Positions 54,801 to 62,943 of a stretch of 64,000 nt of DNA are shown here, piece by piece; position 1 is the stretch's first letter; the number at the start of each line of letters is the position of its first letter. The stretch is from Aureibaculum luteum (lineage in GTDB: Bacteria; Bacteroidota; Bacteroidia; Flavobacteriales; Flavobacteriaceae): contig NZ_QRGD01000001.1 in assembly GCF_003449015.1 (NCBI RefSeq), positions 1,010,639-1,074,638 of the forward strand. The letters run 5' to 3'. Both the position numbers and the translations under genes were made by a program. Below the pieces are notes generated by a model. It saw only the letters and a program-made list of their open reading frames with translations, had not been told where the DNA came from and did no database searches.

Positions 54801-54972
54801 AGCACAAGGTGTAGGAGCAGAAGGAAATAAATCTATTGGTACAGGTGCGGCCGGTGGAATGCTTATAGGAACCCTTTTAGGTGTCTTTGTAATTCCTATC
54901 CTATTTATATTATTTCAGTGGTTACAAGAAAAAGTATCGAGTAAACCAGCAGTACAAACTATTGAAGAATAA
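51835..54972 (+). CDS. RND multidrug efflux pump (AcrB/HAE1 family)
   Basis: This 1045-residue proton-driven pump expels drugs or other toxic compounds. It begins MLKTFIERPVLSTVISIIIV and has twelve membrane helices with two large periplasmic loops. The proton-relay Asp pair is in VVDDAIVVVEAVH and the relay Lys in LAKNAILIVEFA. Length fits the HAE1 class exactly. The substrate range cannot be predicted. Confidence 0.95.
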   Translation: MLKTFIERPVLSTVISIIIVMLGVISISSLPIEEYPDIAPPTIKVTASYPGANAETVLESVIIPIEEQINGVEGMNYITSTASNTGTAEITVYFNQEIDADIAAVNVQNRVARANPLLPQEVIQTGVTTQKQETSALMFISMYSESEDYDATFIQNYLKINVIPAMQRISGVGDVSVFSQQDYAMRIWLKPEKLAAYSLIPSDITAALAEQNLEAAAGSLGQNNGEAFSYTLTYSGRFKDQKQYGDIIIKALGNGEFLRLNDIATIELDAQSYSSNAMSLGHPAVFMGIFQTKGSNAQEIIENIKITLESVEKDLPDGLNIFVPYDTSLFLNASIEKVVSTLLEAFLLVFLVVFIFLQDFRSTLIPAIAVPVSIIGTFFFLSVFGYSINLLTLFALVLAIGIVVDDAIVVVEAVHAKMDYGEKNPKKATLTAMNEISGAIISITLVMAAVFIPVTFVTGPTGVFYEQFGVTLIIAILISAVNALTLSPALCALLLKTHKDDEELKGKGPLKRFYTLFNRGFNAITERYGKSLQFLYKRKWIPVLLLLLAIAGIFWAAKTTPTGFVPNEDRGIIFANIELPAGASLDRTNAVAKDLYSKINGIDGIVGVNFIKGRSLISGAGSNYGFGIIKLADWGERKDPSTSVQAITGKLFGVVAGIPEANIIFFSPPSIRGFGNSSGFEINLLDKFGGEFTDLDKTNKEFAMALMSHPEVKYAQSSFSTNYPQYEMEINVPLAKEKGVPINSIFSTLQGYIGGVYASDFSKFGKQFRVYVQSLPEDRADVNALNSMYVRTDSGEMTPITQFINLTRVYGPQSVTRFNLFNSTTITGATNAGFSTGDAIRVIEEEVAKLPSNYTVAYSGLTREEVSAGNQTTFIFVLSILFVYFLLSAQYESYLLPFAVVLSIPFGVFGAYISTNLFGLENNIYFQIALIMLIGLLAKNAILIVEFAVQRRKNGESIVDAAIHGAKARLRPILMTSFAFILGLMPLVLAQGVGAEGNKSIGTGAAGGMLIGTLLGVFVIPILFILFQWLQEKVSSKPAVQTIEE

Positions 54973-54977
54973 AAACT

Positions 54978-56396
54978 ATGAAATCTATTTTAAAATATAA
55001 AAATTTAGGTAAAACAATTCTATTAGGACTCGTTTTACTAACACTACAAAGTTGTTTTGTAGCAAAAGAGTATACCAGATCAGAATTGCCAGAAACTGAG
55101 GCACTTTATCGAACAGAAAATTTGCCAACTGATAGTTTGTCAATAGCAGATGTATCATGGGAGACCTTATTTACAGACAGCTATTTGAAAGAATATATAA
55201 AAGAAGGTCTACAAAATAATATGGATGTTAGAATTGCCATTCAACAAATGGCTATGGCTCAAGCTTATGCAAAACAAGGTAAGGCAGGTTATTTACCATC
55301 AGTTGACATTGGTGCAAATGTAACGCATCAAGAACTTTCTAAAAACAGTCAGTTTGGTGCATTCTTAACTAATACTTCTTCTGATCAATTTGATCTTACT
55401 GCTAATCTTTCCTGGGAAGCAGATATTTGGGGGAAAATAAGAAGTAATAAAAGAGCAACGCAAGCGGCTTATTTACAAAGCGTTTCAGGGCATCAAGTGG
55501 TCAAAACACAGTTGATTTCTAGTATTGCAAATACCTATTACAACTTATTAGCTCTTGATGCTCAATTGCAGGTTACTAAAGAAACCATTGCAACTAGGGA
55601 TAGTAGTGTTACCACAATCAAAGCTCTAAAAGAAGCTGGACAGGTAACACAAGTTGCTGTAGACCAAAACATTGCACAATATAATAGTGCCAGAGCATTA
55701 CAAGTAGATATTGAAACGGCTATTTTTAAAACGGAGAATACACTTAGTATTTTATTGGGTAAAGCACCTCAACATTTTGAAAGAAATGCTTTAGCCATTC
55801 AAAAAATAGACCAAGACATTCAACTTGGTGTGCCAGCAACGTTACTTAGTAATAGGCCTGATGTTATGGCAGCAGAGTATGGTTTAATTCAATCTTTTGA
55901 GTTAACTAATGTTGCAAGAAGTAACTTTTATCCTTCTTTAACATTAACAGCTTCGGGTGGATTTCAAAGTTTAGAATTAGACCAACTACTAAATGCAAAT
56001 TCATTATTTGCCAATATAGTTGGTGGTTTAACACAACCTCTTTTTAATCAGCGAAGGCTTAAAACACAAAAGGAAGTTGCCATTGCTCAACAAGAACAAG
56101 CATTACTTCAATTTAAAAAATCATTATTAATTGCAGGTAGTGAAGTTTCTAATGCATTATTTTCCTATGAATCAGAAACTAAAAAATACGAGTTTAGAAA
56201 GAATGAAGTGGAGGCCTTACGTGCTGCAGAATCAAACTCAGAAGAGTTACTTAAAAACGGTTATGCAAACTATTTAGATTTATTAACAGCAAGACAAAGT
56301 GCCTTAAGTGCAGAGCTTAATATAATAGATAGTCAGTTACAACAATTGGTGTCTATTGTTGACTTGTACGAAGCTCTCGGTGGTGGATGGAAATAA
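54978..56396 (+). CDS. TolC/OprM-type outer-membrane efflux lipoprotein
   Basis: This 472-residue channel has the lipobox LQSC (Cys26), then two repeated outer-membrane-efflux domains with long helices (about 75-260 and 290-470) and strand motifs such as DQFDLTANLSWEADIWGKIR. It completes the tripartite pump with the adaptor and RND proteins, 5 bases after the pump gene. Confidence 0.93.
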   Translation: MKSILKYKNLGKTILLGLVLLTLQSCFVAKEYTRSELPETEALYRTENLPTDSLSIADVSWETLFTDSYLKEYIKEGLQNNMDVRIAIQQMAMAQAYAKQGKAGYLPSVDIGANVTHQELSKNSQFGAFLTNTSSDQFDLTANLSWEADIWGKIRSNKRATQAAYLQSVSGHQVVKTQLISSIANTYYNLLALDAQLQVTKETIATRDSSVTTIKALKEAGQVTQVAVDQNIAQYNSARALQVDIETAIFKTENTLSILLGKAPQHFERNALAIQKIDQDIQLGVPATLLSNRPDVMAAEYGLIQSFELTNVARSNFYPSLTLTASGGFQSLELDQLLNANSLFANIVGGLTQPLFNQRRLKTQKEVAIAQQEQALLQFKKSLLIAGSEVSNALFSYESETKKYEFRKNEVEALRAAESNSEELLKNGYANYLDLLTARQSALSAELNIIDSQLQQLVSIVDLYEALGGGWK

Positions 56397-56424
56397 TATT
56401 TGATTATAAAATAAACTTAATATC

Positions 56425-57240
56425 ATGGACTCAATTTTAGTTGCAACACATTTTTCTAAAACATCTAATAATGCTGTATTATATTCGGCGTCATTAGCTC
56501 AACTATTTAATTCAAAACTGATACTTTTTAATGCTTTTAAGTTACCTGTTCACGCCTCAAATACATGGATATCAGCGTCTTCTATGGATGAACTGATTGA
56601 AAAAAATAAAGAAAAATTAAAGAAGAAAGCTTTAATGTTATCCGAAAAATTTAATATTGAAGTTGAATATAAATGTAGTTATGTGAATTTAGAAGATGAA
56701 ATTGATTCTTTAATGAAATTAAATAACTCAAAATTTTTAGTTATAGGAATGTCGGATAAATCTATGGAACAGAATTTACTGGGAAATCCGACTACAACCT
56801 TAATTAGTATGAAAAAATTTCCTGTATTGGCCATTCCAGTATGTGCTAAATTTTCAGGAATACATAAAATTATTTTTGCCTGTGATGTAATGCAAGACCT
56901 ACCCTTAAGAGTATTAGCAAAATTAAGACAAATAGCAATTGATCTTGAGTCTGAAGTTACTGTGTTTTATGTGGAGAATAAAATAAACGAACTTATATTA
57001 GAGAACAAAGCTCATGAAAATATTGAAAAAGGACTAGAAAATGTAACGTATTTCTATAAGAAAGTAAATTCCGATGCAGTAATAAAAGAAATAGAAAAAG
57101 AGATTGTGAAATCAAATTTTGATTTGTTAGTGATGATTCCAAAAAAGTATGGTTTTTGGGAATCTATAGTTCATAAAAGTAAAACAAGAGTTATGGCTTC
57201 GGGGTTAAACATTCCGCTATTCTCAATTCCGTTAGAATAA
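56425..57240 (+). CDS. Tandem universal stress protein
   Basis: This 271-residue protein has two UspA-like domains. The first begins MDSILVATHFSKTSNNAVLY and the second near residue 148 with HKIIFACDV. The ATP-binding GxxG stretch is only loosely kept (VIGMSDKSMEQNLLGNPTT in the first). It follows the efflux channel by 28 bases and likely belongs to the same stress-response transcript. Confidence 0.85.
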   Translation: MDSILVATHFSKTSNNAVLYSASLAQLFNSKLILFNAFKLPVHASNTWISASSMDELIEKNKEKLKKKALMLSEKFNIEVEYKCSYVNLEDEIDSLMKLNNSKFLVIGMSDKSMEQNLLGNPTTTLISMKKFPVLAIPVCAKFSGIHKIIFACDVMQDLPLRVLAKLRQIAIDLESEVTVFYVENKINELILENKAHENIEKGLENVTYFYKKVNSDAVIKEIEKEIVKSNFDLLVMIPKKYGFWESIVHKSKTRVMASGLNIPLFSIPLE

Positions 57241-57289
57241 TCTTTTTCTAACTAGAAATATATTTTTACGGAATTAAAACGTAAGTAAA

Positions 57290-57883
57290 ATGATTACAAA
57301 AGAAGAGTTGTTAACGTGTTCTATAAAAAAGTTTACACAATTTGGTAGTAAACATGTATCCTTAGATGAAATTGCAAGTACACTTGGTATTTCTAAAAAA
57401 ACAATTTACACCTTCTTTAATAATAAAGAGGACTTAGTTACTAGTAGTTTAGAGCAGTTATTAAATGAATTCTCTGAAGAAATTGATAAGATAATTTCTG
57501 ATAATAGAGAAGACCCAATAATAAGCGTTATTTTAATTTATAAAAGAGGGTTTGAGTATTTAAAATACTTTAAACCCTCTTTTATTTTTGGTTTAAAAAA
57601 ATACTATCCCAAGGCAAGTAATTTTTTTGAAAAATTTAATGAAGAATTAGCGAATAACAGGATTTATAATTTACTAAAACAAGCACAAGAAGCTGGTAAT
57701 ATTAAACAAGAGGTTAACTTAGAATTAGTTGTGAAGATTTATTTTTTAAGAATTGATACGGTTTTGTTTAATAACGATAATTTGTTTAAGTTACACCAAA
57801 AAGAAGAGCTTTTTAAGCACATGGTAGTTTATAATTTAAGAGGAATAATTACAAGTAACTATTCTAATCCTATTTTTGAATAG
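57290..57883 (+). CDS. TetR/AcrR family transcriptional regulator
   Basis: This 197-residue regulator has the N-terminal TetR helix-turn-helix (about 8-55, VSLDEIASTLGISKKTIYTF then FNNKEDLV) and a helical ligand-binding domain. It sits 49 bases after the USP gene. Imperfect inverted sequence upstream (TTTTACG and CGTAAGTAAAA, 57264-57290) could be an operator. It may act on the pump operon in addition to the GbsR regulator, or on other genes. Confidence 0.85.
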   Translation: MITKEELLTCSIKKFTQFGSKHVSLDEIASTLGISKKTIYTFFNNKEDLVTSSLEQLLNEFSEEIDKIISDNREDPIISVILIYKRGFEYLKYFKPSFIFGLKKYYPKASNFFEKFNEELANNRIYNLLKQAQEAGNIKQEVNLELVVKIYFLRIDTVLFNNDNLFKLHQKEELFKHMVVYNLRGIITSNYSNPIFE

Positions 57884-57900
57884 ATTCGTATTTTTACCAC

Positions 57901-58296
57901 ATGAAAAAAGATATTGATATCCCAAAAGTTGAAGGTGTATATATTGCAGTAGTAAACGAATACAATGACATTTATAAAACACAAGATTGGAACGCTTATA
58001 TAATTAATGACAAAAATGTTGATTTAGAAATGGTTATTGCAGTAATAACAGGATATTCTGAAAACAAAATAACTTCCACAATTAGAAAAAAAATAGACAC
58101 GCTTCCTAAAAAAAGTTATGCGAAACTAGAGTTAATGCAAGAAGATTTGTTTTCATTAAACAACAGCTTTAAAGTATCTTTTTTTGAAGGTAATAAAATG
58201 TTTGATAAAACCTATATCTTTAAGAAAAACACAATTAACATAAAAGCATTGCAACCTCTTCCTTTAATGGATGTAAAAGGTGTTTTAGTAAAATAA
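57901..58296 (+). CDS. Conserved small protein of unknown function
   Basis: This 131-residue cytoplasmic protein has an immunoglobulin-like or beta-rich pattern (VEGVYIAVVNEYNDIYKTQD, SFKVSFFEGNKMFDKTYIF) and no signal peptide. Such proteins are widespread in flavobacteria, but no function is known to me. It follows the TetR gene by 17 bases and ends 18 bases before the convergent DUF2194 gene. Confidence 0.65.
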   Translation: MKKDIDIPKVEGVYIAVVNEYNDIYKTQDWNAYIINDKNVDLEMVIAVITGYSENKITSTIRKKIDTLPKKSYAKLELMQEDLFSLNNSFKVSFFEGNKMFDKTYIFKKNTINIKALQPLPLMDVKGVLVK

Positions 58297-58314
58297 TACA
58301 TTTTTAATGAGCTT

Positions 58315-61300
58315 TTAAAAAGTATGTTTTAATCCCAATTTAAAAGAATTGGAATATGCTTGAGATTGCGTGGAAAGCTCCACCGTCGCAGAAATCTTTG
58401 TAAAGTTTCCAATTTTAAGGGATCCTTGACCTGTAAATCGGTTAAAATCGCCCAAATCATTATCAATAAATGTAGATCCTTCCACCCGAATATTTAATTT
58501 GCTTTTTTCAGTACCATATTTTAGACCAACTCCTCCTCCAGCAAAAAAACGTTTATCAACTAAGTAATATGGATAGTCTTTAGTTTCTTCTTTATTACTC
58601 TTAGAATATGATGCCTCTACTTGTGGTAAAACTTTAAACATCTTATCTTTATTGTTATCAAGTACTACTCTAGTTGTAATTGAACCTTCTAAATCACTGT
58701 TAGAATAATGATTTCCTTCAGCATAAACAATAGTTTTTAATACATTTTTAACATTGTTTTCTTGATAAATTGCCAATCTAGATTGGTATATTTTCTTTTG
58801 ATATCCTGGACCTGTTTTTACAGGGTAAATATTTGCACTTAAAGAAGTAAAACTTTTTTCTTTGGGTAATGAAGCTCCAACACCTGCTTGATAATATATA
58901 TTATCTTGTTTATCTTTTTCAACTCTACCTCTAACCCAATAATTAATTTTTCCTGTTGGCTTGTTACTGAATTTATATTCTAATCCGGTTACATTTTTAT
59001 TTACATTATCAATATCAGAAAAACTAGTTTTTTCAACATCATAAAGATCATTGTTAGTAACAGATATGCTATGAGAATTTAATTTCTCAGTTTTAATAGT
59101 GTATGTTATCTTCTTTTCAAATGAAGTACTACTGTTATTATCTCCTATAATTTCTGTTTCTGCTTCTATTGAATTATTCTCAGATAAACGAATATCTTTC
59201 TCAATTTGCTTTTTAACATTTACCTCAAAAAGGTTTGCATATCTATTTATTAAATCTTTTTGTGTAATCTTATTTAGGTAAATTACCTGTTCATTGAGAG
59301 CACGTTTTAAAGTATCTTTTTGTATAGTTTCAGGTAATGCCGATACGATACCCCAAGACTCTATTTGTTGATTATTCGTCAATAAAATTTTACTTATTTC
59401 ACCTTTGGTCTTTAAATCGTTTGGATTATTGGCTATAAAATGTATGTATTCTTTTCTAATTGTTTTAAAATCTTTTATCTCAGAAAGCCAATACAATTTA
59501 TTAACTACAGTAATCTTTTGAGTGTATTTAGACCAATCATATGCTTTTTTATATCTTTTGTTATTTGCATATAACCAACTTATTTCTTCAGACATATTCC
59601 ATAAGCTAGAACTTTCACTTGGTATATATTTATTAAGTTCCGCAATTGCTTGTTTTGGTTCATATACAATTAAATGTTTTAAGTAAAATTTTTCATTTTC
59701 CAAACTAGGGTCAACTTCTCTCAACTTTATTAATACTTCCGTAACTTCTTTCTTATTTTCTGGAGTATTAAATGTTCTATAATATTCCCTTAAAATTTCT
59801 TTATCATTGAAACTTTTAATTTGCTTTTCCAAAAACTGTTTTCTAATTATTTCATTTGGATAACCATTTTTTAAACCTAAACTTCTAGAGTATTTAATAT
59901 TTTCTGTCAATGGATACTCTTCAATATGGTTTTGTAAAGTTAACCAAGCTTCTTTTGATTTATTTTGCCATGCCATATATTTATAATACTCATTAAAAGC
60001 ACTTGTATCTAGGCGTTTTTCAGTATCAATTTTTTCTTTTAGTAACAAGCTCGCTTTATCTAAATTTTCTGTTGCCACATAATGCTTAGTCCATTCTTGT
60101 ACAGACGCATTTTCACTTGGCTCAGACTTAACATATGTACTTAATAAATTTGTTATTTTATAATTATGGTCTTTATAGAGTCTATAATCATCTATAACTT
60201 TTCTTGCAACCGTATTTGTAAGCATCGTATTTAAGCTTCCGCTGTTAATACTTAAAGAGGGGTGAGTTGTTTTTATTGAATATAGAAATCCATCTAAAAA
60301 TGGTGTTTTTTCAAATTTTTCTGTTTTTTGAAGTAATTCTGCCTCTATTTTTTTAACGTTTTTATGACTTGAATATAAGAACCAATAATACTCACCTTTT
60401 TTATCATTGTCTATCCGCTCTACAAAATACTCACTTTCATTTTTTGAAAAAGAATATTGAGATTTTCTCCAATCTTTAGTAATCTTTGCCCCTTCTTCAG
60501 CTGATACATATCTCGATAACGGGAATATATCTTCCATTTCATGTAAATAATTTGCAAATACACCTAACAATCCTGGTTTACCATCTTTTGATTTATGCCA
60601 CCCTAAACTATGTTTATTTCTCAAGGAAAAATGTCCAGCTGAACTTTCATCACCACCAGGTATTTGATATACATCATCAGGATGAACAAAATGGGTCCAT
60701 ATTCCTGAATAAATATAAAGAGATTGTTGTACAAATTTATGTTCTTCATTTAAATCATAGCCACTGCTAATTCTAGGGTAATCAAAAAAGTTGGGATTCC
60801 ATTTTTCTTCATCAAATTCTCTATTTCCACCTTCATTATAATCACCCAAATAAAGGCTACACATATATTTTATTGATGGAAATGCTTTACCCAATTCTGA
60901 CATACCAATACTGTCTATATAATTTGAAGGTGGAACATATGAAACTGGAAAATCACCTATGCCGCTAATTGTCCACTTTTTCTTGGCTGAAGCTAAGGCG
61001 ATTCTCATATAGTCCGGTTCTTTCCATGTCTCAACTTGAAGAGATGTATGATTATAACCATGTAAGCCTAAATCATGCCCATGTTTTATAATATCTTTAG
61101 CTATCCAATCAGTAACTGATATTTTTCGCTCATTTTCAATTATTAAGTGATTATCCCATTGATCAAATAAGAAAGGTGGTTTAATACTATTACGATAGTC
61201 AAAAGCAGTTAACGCAGTATATTTTATATTAAAAGTATCTGATAATTTTTTCATATCTGGCCACCAAACATTTTTAACAAAATCTAGCACTGTTAAATCC

Positions 61301-62142
61301 ATTTCTGATTTGATTGGCTCTTCCTTTGTATTGTACAATGGTGAAGGAAAATCATCTAAAAATATGGTACTAACATTAGCAATTGGATACGGTATATTCT
61401 CTAAACCCTTTAACAATGCAGAATGTAAAAGCCCCCTATCTTGTTTTCTAAGAACTTCATAGGTATTAAACAAAATTACTTTTCCTATACCAATATTATT
61501 CTCTATTATGGCAGGATAGTTCCTATCATTTTTTGCTGATGCTAAAATGGTAACGTCATCTTTGAAACTGAATTTATCTAAACCTCCATGGTAAATGTGT
61601 TCACCATAACTAGTTCCTTTAACATTGGGTAAAAAGTTAGTGTCAAAATAATATCCTACGGGCATATCTACTTTTTGTCTAGTACCGTTTTTAACTAATC
61701 CATAAAAGTATGCCATTCGTTCATCTTCAATAAAATTAGGCACAAAAAGTACACCACCTTGCGAAACAAATGTTAATAGTTTTTCTAAAGTATTACCTTT
61801 AAGTTTTAAGGTATTTTGAACCACAATAACCTTAGTAGTTTCTCCTATTGTATAGGATGGCGAATTCCATTCATTTATATCTATTTCCTTTACGGGAAAC
61901 TTACTATAATCACCAATTTTTTTTAAATGTCGTCCAAAATCTATACTAATAGAATCATTAGAATCAGTTACTAATTCAATCAGGATAATATTTTTAAGGT
62001 CTGCATTACTTATAATTGAGGATGTACTATCAGGGTTCTGATTGTATTTATTAATAAACTTGTTTCCAACTACTATCATTATTATAAATAATAAGAGTAA
62101 AGTCAAATAAAGTCTAATATTTATATTTAATTTATTTCTCAA
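58315..62142 (-). CDS. DUF2194 polysaccharide deacetylase fused to TPR-like and outer-membrane barrel regions
   Basis: This 1275-residue protein begins at TTG 62142; no ATG lies before the first membrane helix (about 10-28). Residues about 50-250 look like a Rossmann/GATase-like domain. Residues about 258-560 form a deacetylase-like domain with FLDDFPSP (Asp263, Asp264), HDLGLHGYNH (His361, His365), VPPSNY and THFVHPDD, which match NodB-type motifs. Residues about 680-1000 are helical repeats resembling TPRs (IRKEYIHFIANNPNDLKTKG). The last 240 residues are beta-rich and end in SFKLGLKHTF, an outer-membrane barrel signature. In Pel systems the deacetylase (PelA) and the TPR/barrel export porin (PelB) are separate. 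The chain should span both membranes. No pelD, pelF or pelG genes are in the window. Confidence 0.7.
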   Translation of the reverse strand: MRNKLNINIRLYLTLLLLFIIMIVVGNKFINKYNQNPDSTSSIISNADLKNIILIELVTDSNDSISIDFGRHLKKIGDYSKFPVKEIDINEWNSPSYTIGETTKVIVVQNTLKLKGNTLEKLLTFVSQGGVLFVPNFIEDERMAYFYGLVKNGTRQKVDMPVGYYFDTNFLPNVKGTSYGEHIYHGGLDKFSFKDDVTILASAKNDRNYPAIIENNIGIGKVILFNTYEVLRKQDRGLLHSALLKGLENIPYPIANVSTIFLDDFPSPLYNTKEEPIKSEMDLTVLDFVKNVWWPDMKKLSDTFNIKYTALTAFDYRNSIKPPFLFDQWDNHLIIENERKISVTDWIAKDIIKHGHDLGLHGYNHTSLQVETWKEPDYMRIALASAKKKWTISGIGDFPVSYVPPSNYIDSIGMSELGKAFPSIKYMCSLYLGDYNEGGNREFDEEKWNPNFFDYPRISSGYDLNEEHKFVQQSLYIYSGIWTHFVHPDDVYQIPGGDESSAGHFSLRNKHSLGWHKSKDGKPGLLGVFANYLHEMEDIFPLSRYVSAEEGAKITKDWRKSQYSFSKNESEYFVERIDNDKKGEYYWFLYSSHKNVKKIEAELLQKTEKFEKTPFLDGFLYSIKTTHPSLSINSGSLNTMLTNTVARKVIDDYRLYKDHNYKITNLLSTYVKSEPSENASVQEWTKHYVATENLDKASLLLKEKIDTEKRLDTSAFNEYYKYMAWQNKSKEAWLTLQNHIEEYPLTENIKYSRSLGLKNGYPNEIIRKQFLEKQIKSFNDKEILREYYRTFNTPENKKEVTEVLIKLREVDPSLENEKFYLKHLIVYEPKQAIAELNKYIPSESSSLWNMSEEISWLYANNKRYKKAYDWSKYTQKITVVNKLYWLSEIKDFKTIRKEYIHFIANNPNDLKTKGEISKILLTNNQQIESWGIVSALPETIQKDTLKRALNEQVIYLNKITQKDLINRYANLFEVNVKKQIEKDIRLSENNSIEAETEIIGDNNSSTSFEKKITYTIKTEKLNSHSISVTNNDLYDVEKTSFSDIDNVNKNVTGLEYKFSNKPTGKINYWVRGRVEKDKQDNIYYQAGVGASLPKEKSFTSLSANIYPVKTGPGYQKKIYQSRLAIYQENNVKNVLKTIVYAEGNHYSNSDLEGSITTRVVLDNNKDKMFKVLPQVEASYSKSNKEETKDYPYYLVDKRFFAGGGVGLKYGTEKSKLNIRVEGSTFIDNDLGDFNRFTGQGSLKIGNFTKISATVELSTQSQAYSNSFKLGLKHTF

Positions 62143-62384
62143 AATAAAAGATCATTTATTTTTCTACTATTCGGTTTTTTAACGATCTCTAATACTATTT
62201 GTAATTTATTTTGAAAAACAACCTCTTCTTTTCTTGCACGTAATTTCGGAGTATCAAAATATTTTGCTATTTCACTCATTTCATTTTCATCATAAAAAGG
62301 TAATCTAGATTTTTTATAGTTACCTAATTTATGCACAAAAACTAACATACTTTTTGACAATATATATTCTGGGTTTTGTTTCAA
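62139..62384 (-). pseudogene. Short frame upstream of the DUF2194 gene, likely remnant or small partner
   Basis: From TTG 62384 this frame gives 81 residues, basic and without a known motif (YILSKSMLVFVHKLGNYKKS, KYFDTPKLRARKEEVVF). It overlaps the start of the DUF2194 gene by 4 bases (TTGA), typical of translational coupling. The frame stays open another 24 codons upstream, adding a hydrophobic stretch (VVFVIFKLAFKII) with no usual start codon before a TGA at 62457-62459. This could be the 3' end of a decayed longer gene, or a short membrane-attached partner with a non-standard start. Evidence is thin for either. Confidence 0.4.
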
Positions 62385-62943
62385 AAAATGTTTATTATTA
62401 ATGATTTTGAATGCGAGTTTAAAAATAACAAAAACTACGTTAGACCTTAACGAAGTTCAAGCACCTATTATTGTAGGGATAAACAAAGCAAAAAATAGAT
62501 TGCTTTTATATTTTTAAAATCACATTTTAAAATCAAAACCTTATGCATCCATTATTGTATTCTTAAGACCTCTAATTTGAATTCTATTATTCTTCTCACC
62601 ATTTTTTCAGTAGTCAACTTCTCATTATAAACACCTTTAGATAAATTTAAGGTGTTGCAAAGGAAACTTGATTTTAAAAATAATTGAAACTATTTGTACA
62701 GTCTATTCTCGCTTCTATTATCTAGGTGAATACCTAACATAATAATTCTATTTATAAAACATAATATAACAGTGAAAAAAAATAAAAAGCAATTATTTTG
62801 TTCATTTTATAAAATATTTTTTTTTAACAGAAAAAATTCATTGAATTAACTAATATTGTTTTGGGTAATCAATCCAAATCATAAATAATACCATCTTTGG
62901 CACAACTTTTGGAATAGCCCTAATATATTTAAAACATTGAATT
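62385..62943. other. 559-base AT-rich region without a clear gene
   Basis: No credible gene is seen on either strand apart from the open extension of the short frame at its left edge. An inverted repeat AACACCTT / AAGGTGTT (62630-62637 and 62649-62656) with an 11-base spacer lies in the middle; it has no T-run and could be a protein-binding site or leader hairpin. A near match to the -7 box, CATCTTTG (62892-62899), lies about 45 bases before the next gene. Confidence 0.5.

Noticed and set aside
62460-62530. Further minus-strand coding upstream of the TGA at 62457 (short hydrophobic stretch FFALFIPTIIGA)
   Set aside because: It is only about 17 codons before another stop and of a composition expected by chance in AT-rich DNA; too weak to call a continuing pseudogene.
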